From Williamwhitmania taraxaci (GTDB lineage: Bacteria > Bacteroidota > Bacteroidia > Bacteroidales > Williamwhitmaniaceae), in the NCBI RefSeq assembly GCF_900096565.1, contig NZ_FMYP01000009.1, positions 1-64,000 of the forward strand: DNA of 64,000 nt, in the 5' to 3' direction. The notes beneath the pieces are model-generated. The model was not told the DNA's origin. It did not search any database and was given only the letters and a program-made list of their open reading frames with translations. A program made the translations under genes and the position numbers. Below are positions 45,144-55,845 of this stretch, piece by piece (the stretch's first letter is position 1; every line of letters starts with the position of its first letter).

Positions 45144-45700
45144 TGGAATACACACCTACCTTAAGAACTAAGTACCGGGAAGAGATTGTTCCTGCTCTTA
45201 TGAAAGAGTTTGGATACAAGAGCATTATGCAGGTGCCTAAAATCAGCAAGATTGTTATCAACCAAGGCGTAGGCCAAGCGGTTGCCGACAAGAAACTGAT
45301 CGACATCGCTCTCCAAGAATTAACTACAATAACCGGTCAAAAGGCTATTGCTACCTATTCTAAGAAGGATATCTCTAACTTTAAACTCCGCAAAGGCATG
45401 CCTATTGGGGTTAAGGTTACTCTCCGTAAAGAACGTATGTATGAGTTCCTCGAAAGGCTTATTGCCGTTTCGTTGCCTCGTATTCGTGACTTTAAGGGCG
45501 TAGAAGAGAAATTTGACGGTAGAGGTAATTACTCTCTCGGCATTCGTGAGCAAATCATTTTTCCAGAAATGGACATCGACAAAGTCACTAAGATTTTGGG
45601 TATGGAGATTTGCTTCGTAACTTCTGCAGAGTCAGACGAAGAGGGTTTCGCACTACTTCGTGAGTTCGGTATTCCTTTTAAAAACATCAAAAAGAACTAG
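45143..45700 (+). CDS. rplE: 50S ribosomal protein L5
   Basis: The 185-residue protein has [35 protein letters not shown] and [19 protein letters not shown]. It binds 5S rRNA and the P-site tRNA elbow. It starts within the stop of rplX. Confidence 0.98.
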   Translation: MEYTPTLRTKYREEIVPALMKEFGYKSIMQVPKISKIVINQGVGQAVADKKLIDIALQELTTITGQKAIATYSKKDISNFKLRKGMPIGVKVTLRKERMYEFLERLIAVSLPRIRDFKGVEEKFDGRGNYSLGIREQIIFPEMDIDKVTKILGMEICFVTSAESDEEGFALLREFGIPFKNIKKN

Positions 45701-45706
45701 TGCTAT

Positions 45707-45976
45707 ATGGCAAAAGAATCAATGAAGGCTCGCGAGGTGAAACGCCTCAAGCTTGTTGAGAAGTTCGCTGAGAAGCGGGCTAAGCTTAAAGCCGACGGTG
45801 ACTATGTTGGTCTAAGCATGCTCCCTAAAAATTCGAGCCCAGTACGTTTGCACAATCGTTGCAAAATTACTGGTCGTCCTAAGGGATACATGCGACTTTT
45901 TGGCGTAAGCAGAATTCAATTCAGAGAAATGGCTTCTAATGGCCTTATTCCCGGAATTAAGAAGGCAAGTTGGTAA
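45707..45976 (+). CDS. rpsN: 30S ribosomal protein S14 (zinc-free form)
   Basis: The 89-residue protein begins [16 protein letters not shown] and ends [14 protein letters not shown]. It has the [23 protein letters not shown] core but lacks the CxxC pairs of the zinc-binding form, so it is the Cys-minus long type. Confidence 0.97.
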   Translation: MAKESMKAREVKRLKLVEKFAEKRAKLKADGDYVGLSMLPKNSSPVRLHNRCKITGRPKGYMRLFGVSRIQFREMASNGLIPGIKKASW

Positions 45977-45998
45977 TTTATAAATAAAAGGTTAAGCA

Positions 45999-46394
45999 AT
46001 GACTGATCCTATCGCAGATTTTTTAACCCGTATTCGCAACGCTGTAAGCGCTAACCACAAAGTGGTGGAGATTCCTGCTTCTAACATGAAGAAGGAACTT
46101 ACGCGAATTCTTTTTGAAAAGGGTTATATTCTAAGCTATAAGTTTGTTGAGGAAGGTCCACAAGGTTACATCAAAATCGCCTTGAAGTACCATCCGGAAT
46201 CCAAGAAACCGGCTATTAAACACATTGAGCGCGTCTCTTCTCCTGGTTTACGTCAGTATGCCGGTGTAGATAAAATGCCACGCGTACTCAATGGTCTTGG
46301 TATCGCTATCATCTCTACGTCTCATGGTGTTATTACCGATAAGGAAGCCAGAACGTTGAAAGTTGGTGGTGAAGTTATTTGTTACGTTTACTAA
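45999..46394 (+). CDS. rpsH: 30S ribosomal protein S8
   Basis: The 131-residue protein begins [20 protein letters not shown] and ends in the conserved [22 protein letters not shown] with the STSHG-type signature. S8 binds the central domain of 16S rRNA and represses the spc operon in E. coli. Confidence 0.98.
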   Translation: MTDPIADFLTRIRNAVSANHKVVEIPASNMKKELTRILFEKGYILSYKFVEEGPQGYIKIALKYHPESKKPAIKHIERVSSPGLRQYAGVDKMPRVLNGLGIAIISTSHGVITDKEARTLKVGGEVICYVY

Positions 46395-46405
46395 AAAAGA
46401 GTGTA

Positions 46406-46963
46406 ATGTCGCGAATTGGAAAACAACCTGTAAACTTACCACAAGGCGTAACCGTTAAGGTTGCTGCTGGTAATGTGGTTAGCGTAAAAGGCCCACTCGG
46501 TGAGTTAAAACAGAAGGTTGATAGGGATATCACCGTTACCGTAGAGGGAAATGTACTACATGTTACCCGCCCCACAGAACAACCTCGCCATAGGTCGATG
46601 CACGGCCTATACAGAGCGTTGATCCACAACATGGTTGTGGGGGTTTCTGAAGGTTTTACTGTAAAGCAAGAACTCGTTGGTGTCGGTTACAAAGCCGAAG
46701 CTAAAGAAGGCGTTCTCGAACTTGCCTTAGGGTTCTCGCACGAAATTCACTTGAAAATGCCCGCCGAAGTAAAGGTGGAGGCTAAGACGGAGAAACGTGG
46801 TAACCCTATTGTTACTCTTACTTCGTACGATAAGCAACTCCTCGGAATGGTGGCTGCTAAGATTCGGTCGCTACGTAAGCCTGAACCATACAAAGGAAAA
46901 GGTATTCGTTTCGTGGGTGAAGTGGTTCGTAAGAAGGCTGGTAAGTCGGCTGGTGTTAAATAA
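46406..46963 (+). CDS. rplF: 50S ribosomal protein L6
   Basis: The 185-residue protein begins MSRIGKQPVNLPQGVTVK and has the C-terminal repeat with RKPEPYKGKGIRFVGEVVR. ATG 46406 is used, because the upstream in-frame start lies inside rpsH. L6 supports the sarcin-ricin loop region. Confidence 0.98.
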   Translation: MSRIGKQPVNLPQGVTVKVAAGNVVSVKGPLGELKQKVDRDITVTVEGNVLHVTRPTEQPRHRSMHGLYRALIHNMVVGVSEGFTVKQELVGVGYKAEAKEGVLELALGFSHEIHLKMPAEVKVEAKTEKRGNPIVTLTSYDKQLLGMVAAKIRSLRKPEPYKGKGIRFVGEVVRKKAGKSAGVK

Positions 46964-46980
46964 CATAAAAGTTTGAAGCT

Positions 46981-47340
46981 ATGGCCTTGACTAAAATTGA
47001 AAGAAGACTAAGGATTAGAAGAAGAATCCGCAAAATAGTAAAGGGTGTTCCCACCTGCCCCCGCTTAAGCGTATTTCGCAGCAACACGCAAATTTATGCA
47101 CAGCTCATTGACGATTCTACTGGAAAGACGCTGGTTGCTGCCTCCTCACTTGAGAAGGAAATAATGGAACAATCGGGATTGACCAAATCACAATGTGCTC
47201 AATTGGTTGGCAAAAATGTTGCTGCCAAAGCGTTGGCTGCTGGGATTACCGAAGTTGTTTTTGACCGTGGCGGTAACCTTTACCATGGTCGTGTTAAATC
47301 GTTAGCTGACTCTGCCAGAGAAGGTGGACTTAAATTTTAA
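46981..47340 (+). CDS. rplR: 50S ribosomal protein L18
   Basis: The 119-residue protein begins [20 protein letters not shown] and has [18 protein letters not shown] and a conserved [11 protein letters not shown] end. It binds 5S rRNA together with L5. Confidence 0.98.
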   Translation: MALTKIERRLRIRRRIRKIVKGVPTCPRLSVFRSNTQIYAQLIDDSTGKTLVAASSLEKEIMEQSGLTKSQCAQLVGKNVAAKALAAGITEVVFDRGGNLYHGRVKSLADSAREGGLKF

Positions 47341-47346
47341 CGTGCT

Positions 47347-47868
47347 ATGTCGACAAATACTAGTATACGTAAAGTAAAAAGCAGCGATCTCGAGCTTAAG
47401 GATAGGTTAGTAGCCATCAACCGTGTAACCAAGGTTACTAAGGGTGGACGTACTTTCAGTTTCTCTGCAATTGTTGTCGTTGGCAACGAGAATGGGATCG
47501 TAGGTTACGGCTTAGGTAAAGCAAGTGAAGTTACCGTTGCCATAACCAAGGGTATTGAGGACGCCAAAAAGAACCTCATTAAGGTGCCAATTAACAAGGG
47601 AACTATTCCTCACGAGCAGTTAGCTAAGTTCGGTGGAGCTAGGGTTTTTATGAAACCTGCTGCACACGGAACTGGTGTTAAGGCTGGTGGTGCTATGCGC
47701 GCCGTGCTCGAGAGCGTTGGTGTAACTGACGTACTTGCTAAATCAAAGGGATCTTCGAACCCTCACAACTTGGTAAAGGCCACCTTGCAAGCTCTTATGG
47801 AGCTTCGCGATGCGCGTGCCGTTGCTCATGTGAGAGGTATCAAGCTCACCAAGGTGTTTAACGGATAG
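47347..47868 (+). CDS. rpsE: 30S ribosomal protein S5
   Basis: The 173-residue protein has [37 protein letters not shown] and [21 protein letters not shown]5 takes part in decoding fidelity and mRNA unwinding. It starts six bases after rplR. Confidence 0.98.
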   Translation: MSTNTSIRKVKSSDLELKDRLVAINRVTKVTKGGRTFSFSAIVVVGNENGIVGYGLGKASEVTVAITKGIEDAKKNLIKVPINKGTIPHEQLAKFGGARVFMKPAAHGTGVKAGGAMRAVLESVGVTDVLAKSKGSSNPHNLVKATLQALMELRDARAVAHVRGIKLTKVFNG

Positions 47869-47878
47869 AAATCTTACC

Positions 47879-48061
47879 ATGACAAAAGTAAAGTTAACAC
47901 AGGTTAAGAGTATGATTGGCAGCACAGAGCGCCAAAAGAGTACTCTAAAATCGTTGGGTCTTGGAAAGATGCACCGTAGTTCAGAGAAAGACGCTTGTCG
48001 CGAAATTCTCGGAATGGTTGAGAAAGTTAAGCACCTCGTTAAGGTGGAAGAGATAAAATAA
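47879..48061 (+). CDS. rpmD: 50S ribosomal protein L30
   Basis: The 60-residue protein has the L30 core VKSMIGSTERQKSTLKSLGL and KMHRSSEKDACREILGM, of normal bacterial length. It lies between rpsE and rplO as usual. Confidence 0.97.
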   Translation: MTKVKLTQVKSMIGSTERQKSTLKSLGLGKMHRSSEKDACREILGMVEKVKHLVKVEEIK

Positions 48062-48086
48062 GCTGGTAACTCAATAAGAATTTGCT

Positions 48087-48533
48087 ATGGAATTGAGCAA
48101 TTTAAAGCCTGCTAAGGGTTCAACCCACAAGGTAAAACGGATTGGAAGGGGACAGGGATCTGGCCACGGTGGTACTTCTACAAGAGGCCACAAGGGAGCT
48201 AAGTCTCGCTCTGGATACTCCAAAAAAGTTGGGTTTGAGGGCGGTCAAATGCCTATTCAACGCAGGCTACCGAAATTTGGTTTTAAGAATCCTTTTCGGA
48301 AAGAGTATAAGGGCATTAACATTGGATTGATTGATGAGGTTGCCAAGAATATGGGCCTTACTGTGATCACGAAAGAAGTTTTGGTTGAAGCTGGCCTAGT
48401 TAGCAGAAATCAACTTTATAAGGTTCTCGGTAGTGGCGAACTAACTACTAAGGTAGAAGTTCATGCCAACGCTTTTTCTGGCACTGCCATTAAAGCCATC
48501 GAATCGTTACAGGGTAATGTTGTAAAACTCTAA
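48087..48533 (+). CDS. rplO: 50S ribosomal protein L15
   Basis: The 148-residue protein begins MELSNLKPAKGSTHKVKRIG and has the basic GRGQGSGHGGTSTRGHKGAK segment and FEGGQMPIQRRLPKFGF. secY starts four bases after its stop. Confidence 0.98.
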   Translation: MELSNLKPAKGSTHKVKRIGRGQGSGHGGTSTRGHKGAKSRSGYSKKVGFEGGQMPIQRRLPKFGFKNPFRKEYKGINIGLIDEVAKNMGLTVITKEVLVEAGLVSRNQLYKVLGSGELTTKVEVHANAFSGTAIKAIESLQGNVVKL

Positions 48534-48536
48534 CGA

Positions 48537-49871
48537 ATGAGAGCGCTCATCGAGACCATCAAGAATATCTTCAAAATTGAAGAGCTTCGTAGAAGAATTC
48601 TCTACACGTTAGGGATTCTTTTAATATACAGGCTGGGCAGCTTTGTTGTTATTCCAGGAATCGACCCAACACAACTGATCCACAGCGATTTGAAAGCTCA
48701 AACCGCTAGTGGTATCATGGGACTGTTGGATATGTTTTCTGGAGGTGCATTTAGTAACGCATCAATTTTTGCTCTTGGCATCATGCCATACATTTCAGCA
48801 TCGATTGTAGTGCAGTTGCTGGGCATTGCTGTTCCCTATTTTCAGAGACTTCAGAAGGAAGGCGAGAGTGGCAGACGCAAGATCAATCAAATTACCCGGT
48901 TTCTAACTGTTGGTATTTTGTTGTTTCAAGCTCCAGCTTACTTAGCAAACCTTCACATGCAAATACCAGCGTCTGCGTTTGTTGTTGATGTAGCGTATTT
49001 CACGATAGTTTCTACACTTATCCTTATTGCCGGAACTTTATTCATCATGTGGCTTGGTGAAAAAATTACCGACAAGGGAATTGGTAATGGTATCTCTCTC
49101 ATCATCATGATTGGTATTATCGCAAGATTGCCATTTGCCTTCGCGGCTGAGTTTGGCTCCAGAGTTTCGGAGCAGACTGGAGGGCTTGTAATGCTTCTTG
49201 TGGAACTCATCATGCTGTTCCTTGTGGTGGCTGGAACTATCCTGCTCGTACAAGGTACCCGAAAGGTGCCAGTGCAATATGCTAAACGCATCGTCGGAAA
49301 CAAACAGTATGGCGGTGTTAGGCAGTATATTCCGCTTAAGATTAACGCAGCTGGTGTAATGCCTATTATTTTCGCTCAGGCCCTGATGTTCATCCCAATG
49401 ATGTTCTCGAGGTTGGATAGCGCATGGGGGCAAAGCATCGCGGCGGCTTTCTCAAGCTATACTGGATTTTGGTATAACTCTGTCTTTGCTTTCTTGATCA
49501 TTGTGTTTACCTATTTCTATACGGCAATCACAGTAAATCCGGTGCAAATGGCTGAGGATATGAAGAAGAATGGCGGTTTTATTCCTGGGGTTAAACCTGG
49601 AAAGAAAACGGTTGAGTATCTCGATACTATTATGTCAAGAATTACGCTTCCGGGCTCATTCTTCTTGGCTTTAGTAGCTATTCTTCCTGCATTTGCCATG
49701 ATCTTTCATGTTAATAACCAGTTTGCTCACTTTTTCGGCGGAACATCCTTGCTCATTTTGGTGGGGGTAATCCTTGATACATTGCAGCAAATTGAGAGTC
49801 ACCTTCTGATGCGTCACTACGATGGATTAATGAAGAGCGGTTCTCGGATTAAAGGCAGATCTGGCATTTAG
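48537..49871 (+). CDS. secY: Protein translocase subunit SecY
   Basis: The 444-residue protein is the channel of the Sec translocon in the inner membrane. Ten hydrophobic segments are visible, with the plug region GLLDMFSGGAFSNASIFALG and the conserved GIGNGISLIIMIGI and TYFYTAITVNPVQMAEDMKK segments. It sits at the end of the spc section. adk does not follow and map is next, the order seen in Bacteroidota. Confidence 0.98.
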   Translation: MRALIETIKNIFKIEELRRRILYTLGILLIYRLGSFVVIPGIDPTQLIHSDLKAQTASGIMGLLDMFSGGAFSNASIFALGIMPYISASIVVQLLGIAVPYFQRLQKEGESGRRKINQITRFLTVGILLFQAPAYLANLHMQIPASAFVVDVAYFTIVSTLILIAGTLFIMWLGEKITDKGIGNGISLIIMIGIIARLPFAFAAEFGSRVSEQTGGLVMLLVELIMLFLVVAGTILLVQGTRKVPVQYAKRIVGNKQYGGVRQYIPLKINAAGVMPIIFAQALMFIPMMFSRLDSAWGQSIAAAFSSYTGFWYNSVFAFLIIVFTYFYTAITVNPVQMAEDMKKNGGFIPGVKPGKKTVEYLDTIMSRITLPGSFFLALVAILPAFAMIFHVNNQFAHFFGGTSLLILVGVILDTLQQIESHLLMRHYDGLMKSGSRIKGRSGI

Positions 49872-49894
49872 CCAAGTATAAGGTTCTTTTTCTG

Positions 49895-50674
49895 ATGATA
49901 AACTTAAAGAATGACGAAGAGATTGAACTCCTGAGGGAGAGCAACATGCTAGTGTCTTTGACACTAGCAGAAGTTGCCCGCCATATTAAACCAGGAGTTC
50001 CAACTCTATTGCTCGATAAGATTGCCGAAGAATTTATTCGCGACAACGAAGCAGTTCCAGGTTTTCTCGGCTATAACGGATTTCCAGCCACCCTTTGTAT
50101 CTCAGTTAATGAGGTTGTGGTGCACGGATTCCCCAGTAGCAAAGAGTTAGCCGATGGAGATATTGTTTCTGTCGACTGCGGGGTAATCAAGAATGGTTTC
50201 TATGGAGACTCTGCTTTTACCTTCGAAGTTGGAAACGTTGCGGATAATATAAAAAAACTTTTAAAAGTTACCAGAGAATGTTTATCTTTGGGCCTCGAAA
50301 AAGTTGTATTAGGGAATAGAATTGGTGATATATCCCAAGCGGTACAAGAGAATGCGGAGAAAAACGGATACTCTGTAGTACGCGAAATGGTTGGTCACGG
50401 GCTTGGGCGCAATCTGCATGAAGCGCCAGAAGTACCAAACTACGGAAAGAAAGGGCAAGGGCCCGTTCTTCGAAATGGAATGGTAATTTGTATTGAGCCA
50501 ATGATTAATCTGGGTAAGCGTCAGATCTTTCAAGAACGTGATGGGTGGACAATACGAACCCAAGATCGATTGCCAAGTGCTCATTTCGAGAAGGCAGTTG
50601 CAGTAAAGAATGGGGTAGCAGAAGTGCTGTCTACTTTTAAGTTCATTGATGAAGTTTTAGCAAAAAAGGAATAG
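49895..50674 (+). CDS. map: Type I methionine aminopeptidase
   Basis: The 259-residue enzyme removes the initiator methionine from new proteins. The active site is complete: [13 protein letters not shown] with the substrate His, [18 protein letters not shown] with two metal-binding Asp, [23 protein letters not shown] and the final Glu in [10 protein letters not shown]. It has no N-terminal zinc or SH3 extension. infA starts five bases downstream. Confidence 0.97.
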   Translation: MINLKNDEEIELLRESNMLVSLTLAEVARHIKPGVPTLLLDKIAEEFIRDNEAVPGFLGYNGFPATLCISVNEVVVHGFPSSKELADGDIVSVDCGVIKNGFYGDSAFTFEVGNVADNIKKLLKVTRECLSLGLEKVVLGNRIGDISQAVQENAEKNGYSVVREMVGHGLGRNLHEAPEVPNYGKKGQGPVLRNGMVICIEPMINLGKRQIFQERDGWTIRTQDRLPSAHFEKAVAVKNGVAEVLSTFKFIDEVLAKKE

Positions 50675-50679
50675 AATGC

Positions 50680-50898
50680 ATGGCTAAGCAAACTGCTATT
50701 GAGAAAGATGGAACAATCATTGAGGCGCTATCTAACGCAATGTTTCGGGTAGAGTTGGACAATGGACACGTTATAACTGCACACATCTCAGGGAAAATGA
50801 GGATGCACTACATCAAAATTCTCCCGGGTGATAAGGTTAAAGTGGAAATGTCCCCTTATGATTTAACCAAAGGCAGAATATCTTTTAGATACAAATAA
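50680..50898 (+). CDS. infA: Translation initiation factor IF-1
   Basis: The 72-residue S1-type OB-fold protein begins [20 protein letters not shown] and has ENG-type [20 protein letters not shown] and a [14 protein letters not shown] end. IF-1 occupies the A site during initiation. Confidence 0.98.
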   Translation: MAKQTAIEKDGTIIEALSNAMFRVELDNGHVITAHISGKMRMHYIKILPGDKVKVEMSPYDLTKGRISFRYK

Positions 50899-50910
50899 AA
50901 CGTTGCAAAA

Positions 50911-51027
50911 ATGAAGGTGCGTGTTTCCATAAAGAAGCGTAGTGACGATTGTAAAATCGTTAGACGTAAAGGTCGCTTATATGTGATCAACAAGAAAAAT
51001 CCGAAGTATAAGCAGCGCCAAGGATAA
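50911..51027 (+). CDS. rpmJ: 50S ribosomal protein L36 (zinc-free form)
   Basis: The 38-residue protein begins [20 protein letters not shown] and ends NPKYKQRQG. Of the Cys/Cys/Cys/His zinc ligands of the usual form only one Cys (residue 14) remains, so it is the Cys-minus type. It lies between infA and rpsM as normal. Confidence 0.96.
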   Translation: MKVRVSIKKRSDDCKIVRRKGRLYVINKKNPKYKQRQG

Positions 51028-51060
51028 AATCGTTAATTTTGTAAAAACTTAAGGATCACT

Positions 51061-51441
51061 ATGGCTAGAATTGTTGGTGTTGACTTGCCAAAGAACAAAA
51101 GAGGTGAAATTGGACTGACCTACGTTTTCGGGGTTGGACATAACACCGCTCGTAAGATCCTCTCTGATGCCGGCGTTGATTACGACACCAAGGTTAAGGA
51201 CTGGAACGACGAACAGATTGCTGCGATTCGTAATACGATATCGGGCATGGGAATCAAGTTAGAAGGTGAACTTCGCTCCCAAGTTCAAATGAACATTAAA
51301 CGTTTAATGGACATTGGATGTTACCGTGGTATTCGCCATCGTATTGGACTACCTCTTAGAGGTCAAAAAACCAAGACGAATGCTCGTACTCGTAAGGGAA
51401 AGAAGAAAACTGTTGCTAACAAAAAGAAGGCTACTAAATAA
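51061..51441 (+). CDS. rpsM: 30S ribosomal protein S13
   Basis: The 126-residue protein begins [20 protein letters not shown], has [19 protein letters not shown] and ends in a lysine-rich tail. S13 contacts the P-site tRNA and L5 across the interface. A -7-like TAATTTTG at 51034-51041 lies just upstream, without a matching -33, so a separate alpha-section promoter is possible but unproven. Confidence 0.98.
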   Translation: MARIVGVDLPKNKRGEIGLTYVFGVGHNTARKILSDAGVDYDTKVKDWNDEQIAAIRNTISGMGIKLEGELRSQVQMNIKRLMDIGCYRGIRHRIGLPLRGQKTKTNARTRKGKKKTVANKKKATK

Positions 51442-51453
51442 GAGCTAGTAATT

Positions 51454-51843
51454 ATGGCAAAAAAAACAGGGACCGTTAAGAAAAAGGTCGTAAAAGTAGA
51501 GCCAGTAGGGCAAGCTCATATTCATTCTTCTTTTAACAACATTATCGTCACTCTTACGAATGCTGAAGGACAGGTTATTTCTTGGTCTTCTGCTGGTAAG
51601 ATGGGATTTAGAGGTTCGAAGAAGAACACTCCCTATGCCGCTCAAACCGCTGCGCAGGATTGCGCTAAAGTGGCTTACGATAGTGGCTTACGCAAGGTTA
51701 AAGCGTATGTAAAGGGTCCTGGTTCAGGTCGTGAATCTGCTATCCGTACCATCCATTCCGCTGGAATAGAAGTTACTGAAATTGTAGACGTAACTCCACT
51801 GCCTCACAATGGATGCCGCCCACCAAGCAAACGGAGGGTTTAA
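51454..51843 (+). CDS. rpsK: 30S ribosomal protein S11
   Basis: The 129-residue protein has [20 protein letters not shown] and [20 protein letters not shown] and ends [15 protein letters not shown]11 forms part of the platform near the mRNA exit. Confidence 0.98.
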   Translation: MAKKTGTVKKKVVKVEPVGQAHIHSSFNNIIVTLTNAEGQVISWSSAGKMGFRGSKKNTPYAAQTAAQDCAKVAYDSGLRKVKAYVKGPGSGRESAIRTIHSAGIEVTEIVDVTPLPHNGCRPPSKRRV

Positions 51844-51895
51844 TGCTGAATATTGTGAGTTTAAGTGTTAATGTTATTTTAAATTTTTAGTTTAC

Positions 51896-52504
51896 ATGGC
51901 TAGATATACAGGACCTACTTCGAGGATTTCCCGGAAGTTTGGGGAGCCAATTTTTGGAGCTGATAAAGCTTACGAGCGTAAGAGTTATCCGCCCGGACAA
52001 CATGGCCAAAGCAAAAAAAGAAAAAAGCTTTCCGAATACGGTGTGCAACTGCAGCAAAAGCAAAAGGTAAAATACACTTATGGTCTTTTGGAGCGTCAAT
52101 TCTCCAATACCTTTAAAAAGGCAGAGCGTATGCGTGGTGTTACTGGTGAATGCTTACTCATGCTGCTTGAGGCTCGTTTGGATAATGTTGTTTATAGATT
52201 AGGTATTGCCCCTACACGCCGCGCTGCTCGTCAGCTTGTTGGCCACAGACACATCGTGGTTAATGGTGGTGTAGTTAACATTCCTTCCTATTCAATGCAA
52301 CCTGGCGATATCATCAGTATTCGTGAAAAATCAAAGTCTCTTGAAGTAATTCAGGATTCAATTTCACGTGGACGTCAAGGGAAGTTCTCTTGGCTCGAGT
52401 GGGATCAAACTGACCTTACCGGCAAGTATTTGAACCACCCTGAAAGAACTGAAATCCCTGAGAATATCAAGGAACAGCTCATCGTTGAACTTTACTCCAA
52501 GTAA
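51896..52504 (+). CDS. rpsD: 30S ribosomal protein S4
   Basis: The 202-residue protein has the S4 RNA-binding domain [20 protein letters not shown] and [15 protein letters not shown]. The N-terminal domain lacks the zinc cysteines. S4 starts 16S assembly and in E. coli represses the alpha operon. Confidence 0.98.
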   Translation: MARYTGPTSRISRKFGEPIFGADKAYERKSYPPGQHGQSKKRKKLSEYGVQLQQKQKVKYTYGLLERQFSNTFKKAERMRGVTGECLLMLLEARLDNVVYRLGIAPTRRAARQLVGHRHIVVNGGVVNIPSYSMQPGDIISIREKSKSLEVIQDSISRGRQGKFSWLEWDQTDLTGKYLNHPERTEIPENIKEQLIVELYSK

Positions 52505-52521
52505 TAATACCTGAAGTTGTT

Positions 52522-53514
52522 ATGGCAATACTTGCATTCCAGAAACCTGATAAGGTAATAATGGTGGAATCCAGCGAAACCTATGGAAAATTCGAATTTC
52601 GTCCATTGGAACCTGGATACGGCATTACGGTGGGGAATGCCCTCCGGAGAATTCTTCTCTCTTCCTTGGAAGGTTATGCAATAACGTCGGTGAAGATCGC
52701 TGGTGTAGATCACGAGTTTTCTACTATTACCGGCGTGCTTGAAGACGTTACTGAGATAATACTCAACCTAAAACAGGTTCGTTTCAAGCGTACAGTTGAA
52801 GGTGTAGAGCACGAGAAAATAACCGCGAATATTTCGGGGGAAACCGAGTTCAAAGCCGGATTGCTCAACAACTTCCTTTCTTCATTTGAGATTCTTAATC
52901 CTGAGTTGGTTATTGCCCATATGGAACCGAATGTTAAGGTTCAAATGGAATTTACCATTCAAAAGGGTAGGGGATATGTTCCATCAGAGGAAAACAAACC
53001 TGTAGATGCAGAGTTTGGTGTTGTTCCGGTGGATGCAATTTTTACCCCTATACGGAATGTGAAGTTTGCAGTGGAAAACTATCGCGTAGAACAGAAAACG
53101 GACTACGAGAAGTTATTACTTGAGATCACCACTGACGGCTCTATTCACCCGAAAGAGGCTCTGAAGGAAGCTGCCAAGATTCTCATTTACCACTTCATGC
53201 TATTCTCCGACGAGAAGATCACTTTGGAACCAGACGAGAAATTCTCTGGCGAAGAGTTTGACGAAGAAGTTCTGCACATGCGGCAGATGCTTAAGACCAA
53301 ACTTACCGATATGGATCTTTCTGTAAGAGCTCTTAACTGCTTGAAAGCAGCAGAGGTGGAAACACTTGGCGAATTGGTGAAGTTCAATAAGAATGATTTA
53401 TTGAAATTCCGGAATTTTGGAAAAAAATCACTTACCGAATTGGATGAGCTCCTAGAAGGTCTTAACCTGAACTTCGGTATGGATGTTACGAAGTATAAAC
53501 TTGACAAGGAATAA
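52522..53514 (+). CDS. rpoA: DNA-directed RNA polymerase subunit alpha
   Basis: The 330-residue protein has the dimerising N-terminal domain ([20 protein letters not shown], residues 1-235) and the C-terminal domain that binds UP elements and activators ([36 protein letters not shown]). The linker is acidic. It lies between rpsD and rplQ in the usual alpha-operon order. Confidence 0.98.
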   Translation: MAILAFQKPDKVIMVESSETYGKFEFRPLEPGYGITVGNALRRILLSSLEGYAITSVKIAGVDHEFSTITGVLEDVTEIILNLKQVRFKRTVEGVEHEKITANISGETEFKAGLLNNFLSSFEILNPELVIAHMEPNVKVQMEFTIQKGRGYVPSEENKPVDAEFGVVPVDAIFTPIRNVKFAVENYRVEQKTDYEKLLLEITTDGSIHPKEALKEAAKILIYHFMLFSDEKITLEPDEKFSGEEFDEEVLHMRQMLKTKLTDMDLSVRALNCLKAAEVETLGELVKFNKNDLLKFRNFGKKSLTELDELLEGLNLNFGMDVTKYKLDKE

Positions 53515-53522
53515 GTTGAGAG

Positions 53523-54008
53523 ATGAGACACAATAAAAAGTTTAACCATTTAGGACGTCAAAGTGCTCACCGCAAAGCCCTTCTGGCAAACTTGGCTATA
53601 TCGTTGATTTTGCACAAACGCATTACAACAACCGTAGCTAAGGCAAAAGCACTTCGTTCTTACGTTGAGCCTCTGATCAGCCGCTCAAAGGAGGATTCTA
53701 CACACTCCAGGCGTATGGTCTTCAGCATGCTTAAAGATAAGTACGCTGTAACTGAATTATTTAGGGAGGTTGCTCAAAAAGTCGCTACTCGTCCAGGCGG
53801 ATATACTAGAATTTTAAAAACTGGTAACCGTTTTGGTGATGCCGCAGAAATGTGCTTCATCGAGTTAGTTGACTATAACGAAAGCTACAACAAAGTTGCT
53901 CCAGCCAAAAAAGCTAAGACTACTCGTCGCGGCGCTGCTAAGAGCAAAGTTGAGGCACCTGCAGCTAAGGCTGTTGAGCCTGCTGCTGAAGAGACAAATC
54001 AAGAGTAA
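53523..54008 (+). CDS. rplQ: 50S ribosomal protein L17
   Basis: The 161-residue protein begins [20 protein letters not shown] and has [20 protein letters not shown] and [16 protein letters not shown] Lys/Ala/Glu-rich tail of about 40 residues follows the normal end. It is the last gene of the translation cluster, directly before a terminator. Confidence 0.98.
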   Translation: MRHNKKFNHLGRQSAHRKALLANLAISLILHKRITTTVAKAKALRSYVEPLISRSKEDSTHSRRMVFSMLKDKYAVTELFREVAQKVATRPGGYTRILKTGNRFGDAAEMCFIELVDYNESYNKVAPAKKAKTTRRGAAKSKVEAPAAKAVEPAAEETNQE

Positions 54009-54038
54009 TACGAAGATTGTTTCAACTGCATTGCTAGA

Positions 54039-54072
54039 GGGGAAGGGTTTGAAACCTTTCCCCTTTTTTTTT
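54039..54072 (+). terminator. Terminator of the ribosomal protein cluster
   Basis: GGGGAAGGGTTT (54039-54050) pairs with AAACCTTTCCCC (54052-54063), with one G-U pair, and nine Ts follow. It separates the 18-kb cluster from eno. Confidence 0.92.
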
Positions 54073-54078
54073 GTTTAA

Positions 54079-55392
<1,314 letters not shown>

Positions 55393-55845
55393 TCTTATTG
55401 ATAGGTTAAACGGCCGTTTCTTAACTGAAACGGCTTTTTTGTTTTTTATCCTGCTGGATTTGCGTCTTATTGTTTTTTGTGTCTCATAAAGCAACATCAT
55501 TTTTGCCAGTTTTTTATCTACATTTACTTAATTCCGCTAGTCCGAAATGGAAAGAAGGAGGTCACACCTAAATTAATATTGTATTCCGTTTCTTCGGTTA
55601 TTAATACTGGCGAGTTCGAAACCAGATTCATTTGGAATAATAGTATTCTGTCTTTTTGAATGTCATAGTAATTATGTATCTACAAAACATGTTGTTATAA
55701 TACGTTGCTTTTTTTTTCAAATAATTCCGTTTCTACGACGCAATTAATCTCCATTTTTATTAAAATGGATTTTAGCATAAAAAAAATCCTACATTAATGA
55801 GATATATCAATTTGTATGAACTGTTAATAATGCTAAATTAGCATA
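55393..55845. other. Intergenic region between eno and the sensor phosphatase
   Basis: The 453 bases hold the eno terminator at 55413-55440. The rest is AT-rich. No exact TAnnTTTG element is seen upstream of 55846. I see no gene. Confidence 0.5.
55413..55440 (+). terminator. Terminator of eno
   Basis: GCCGTTTC (55413-55420) and GAAACGGC (55427-55434) form an 8-bp stem with a 6-base loop followed by six Ts. Confidence 0.92.

Noticed and set aside
55477-55659. 60-codon open frame after eno
   Set aside because: It sits in an AT-rich gap directly after the eno terminator, has no ribosome binding site and no recognisable features.
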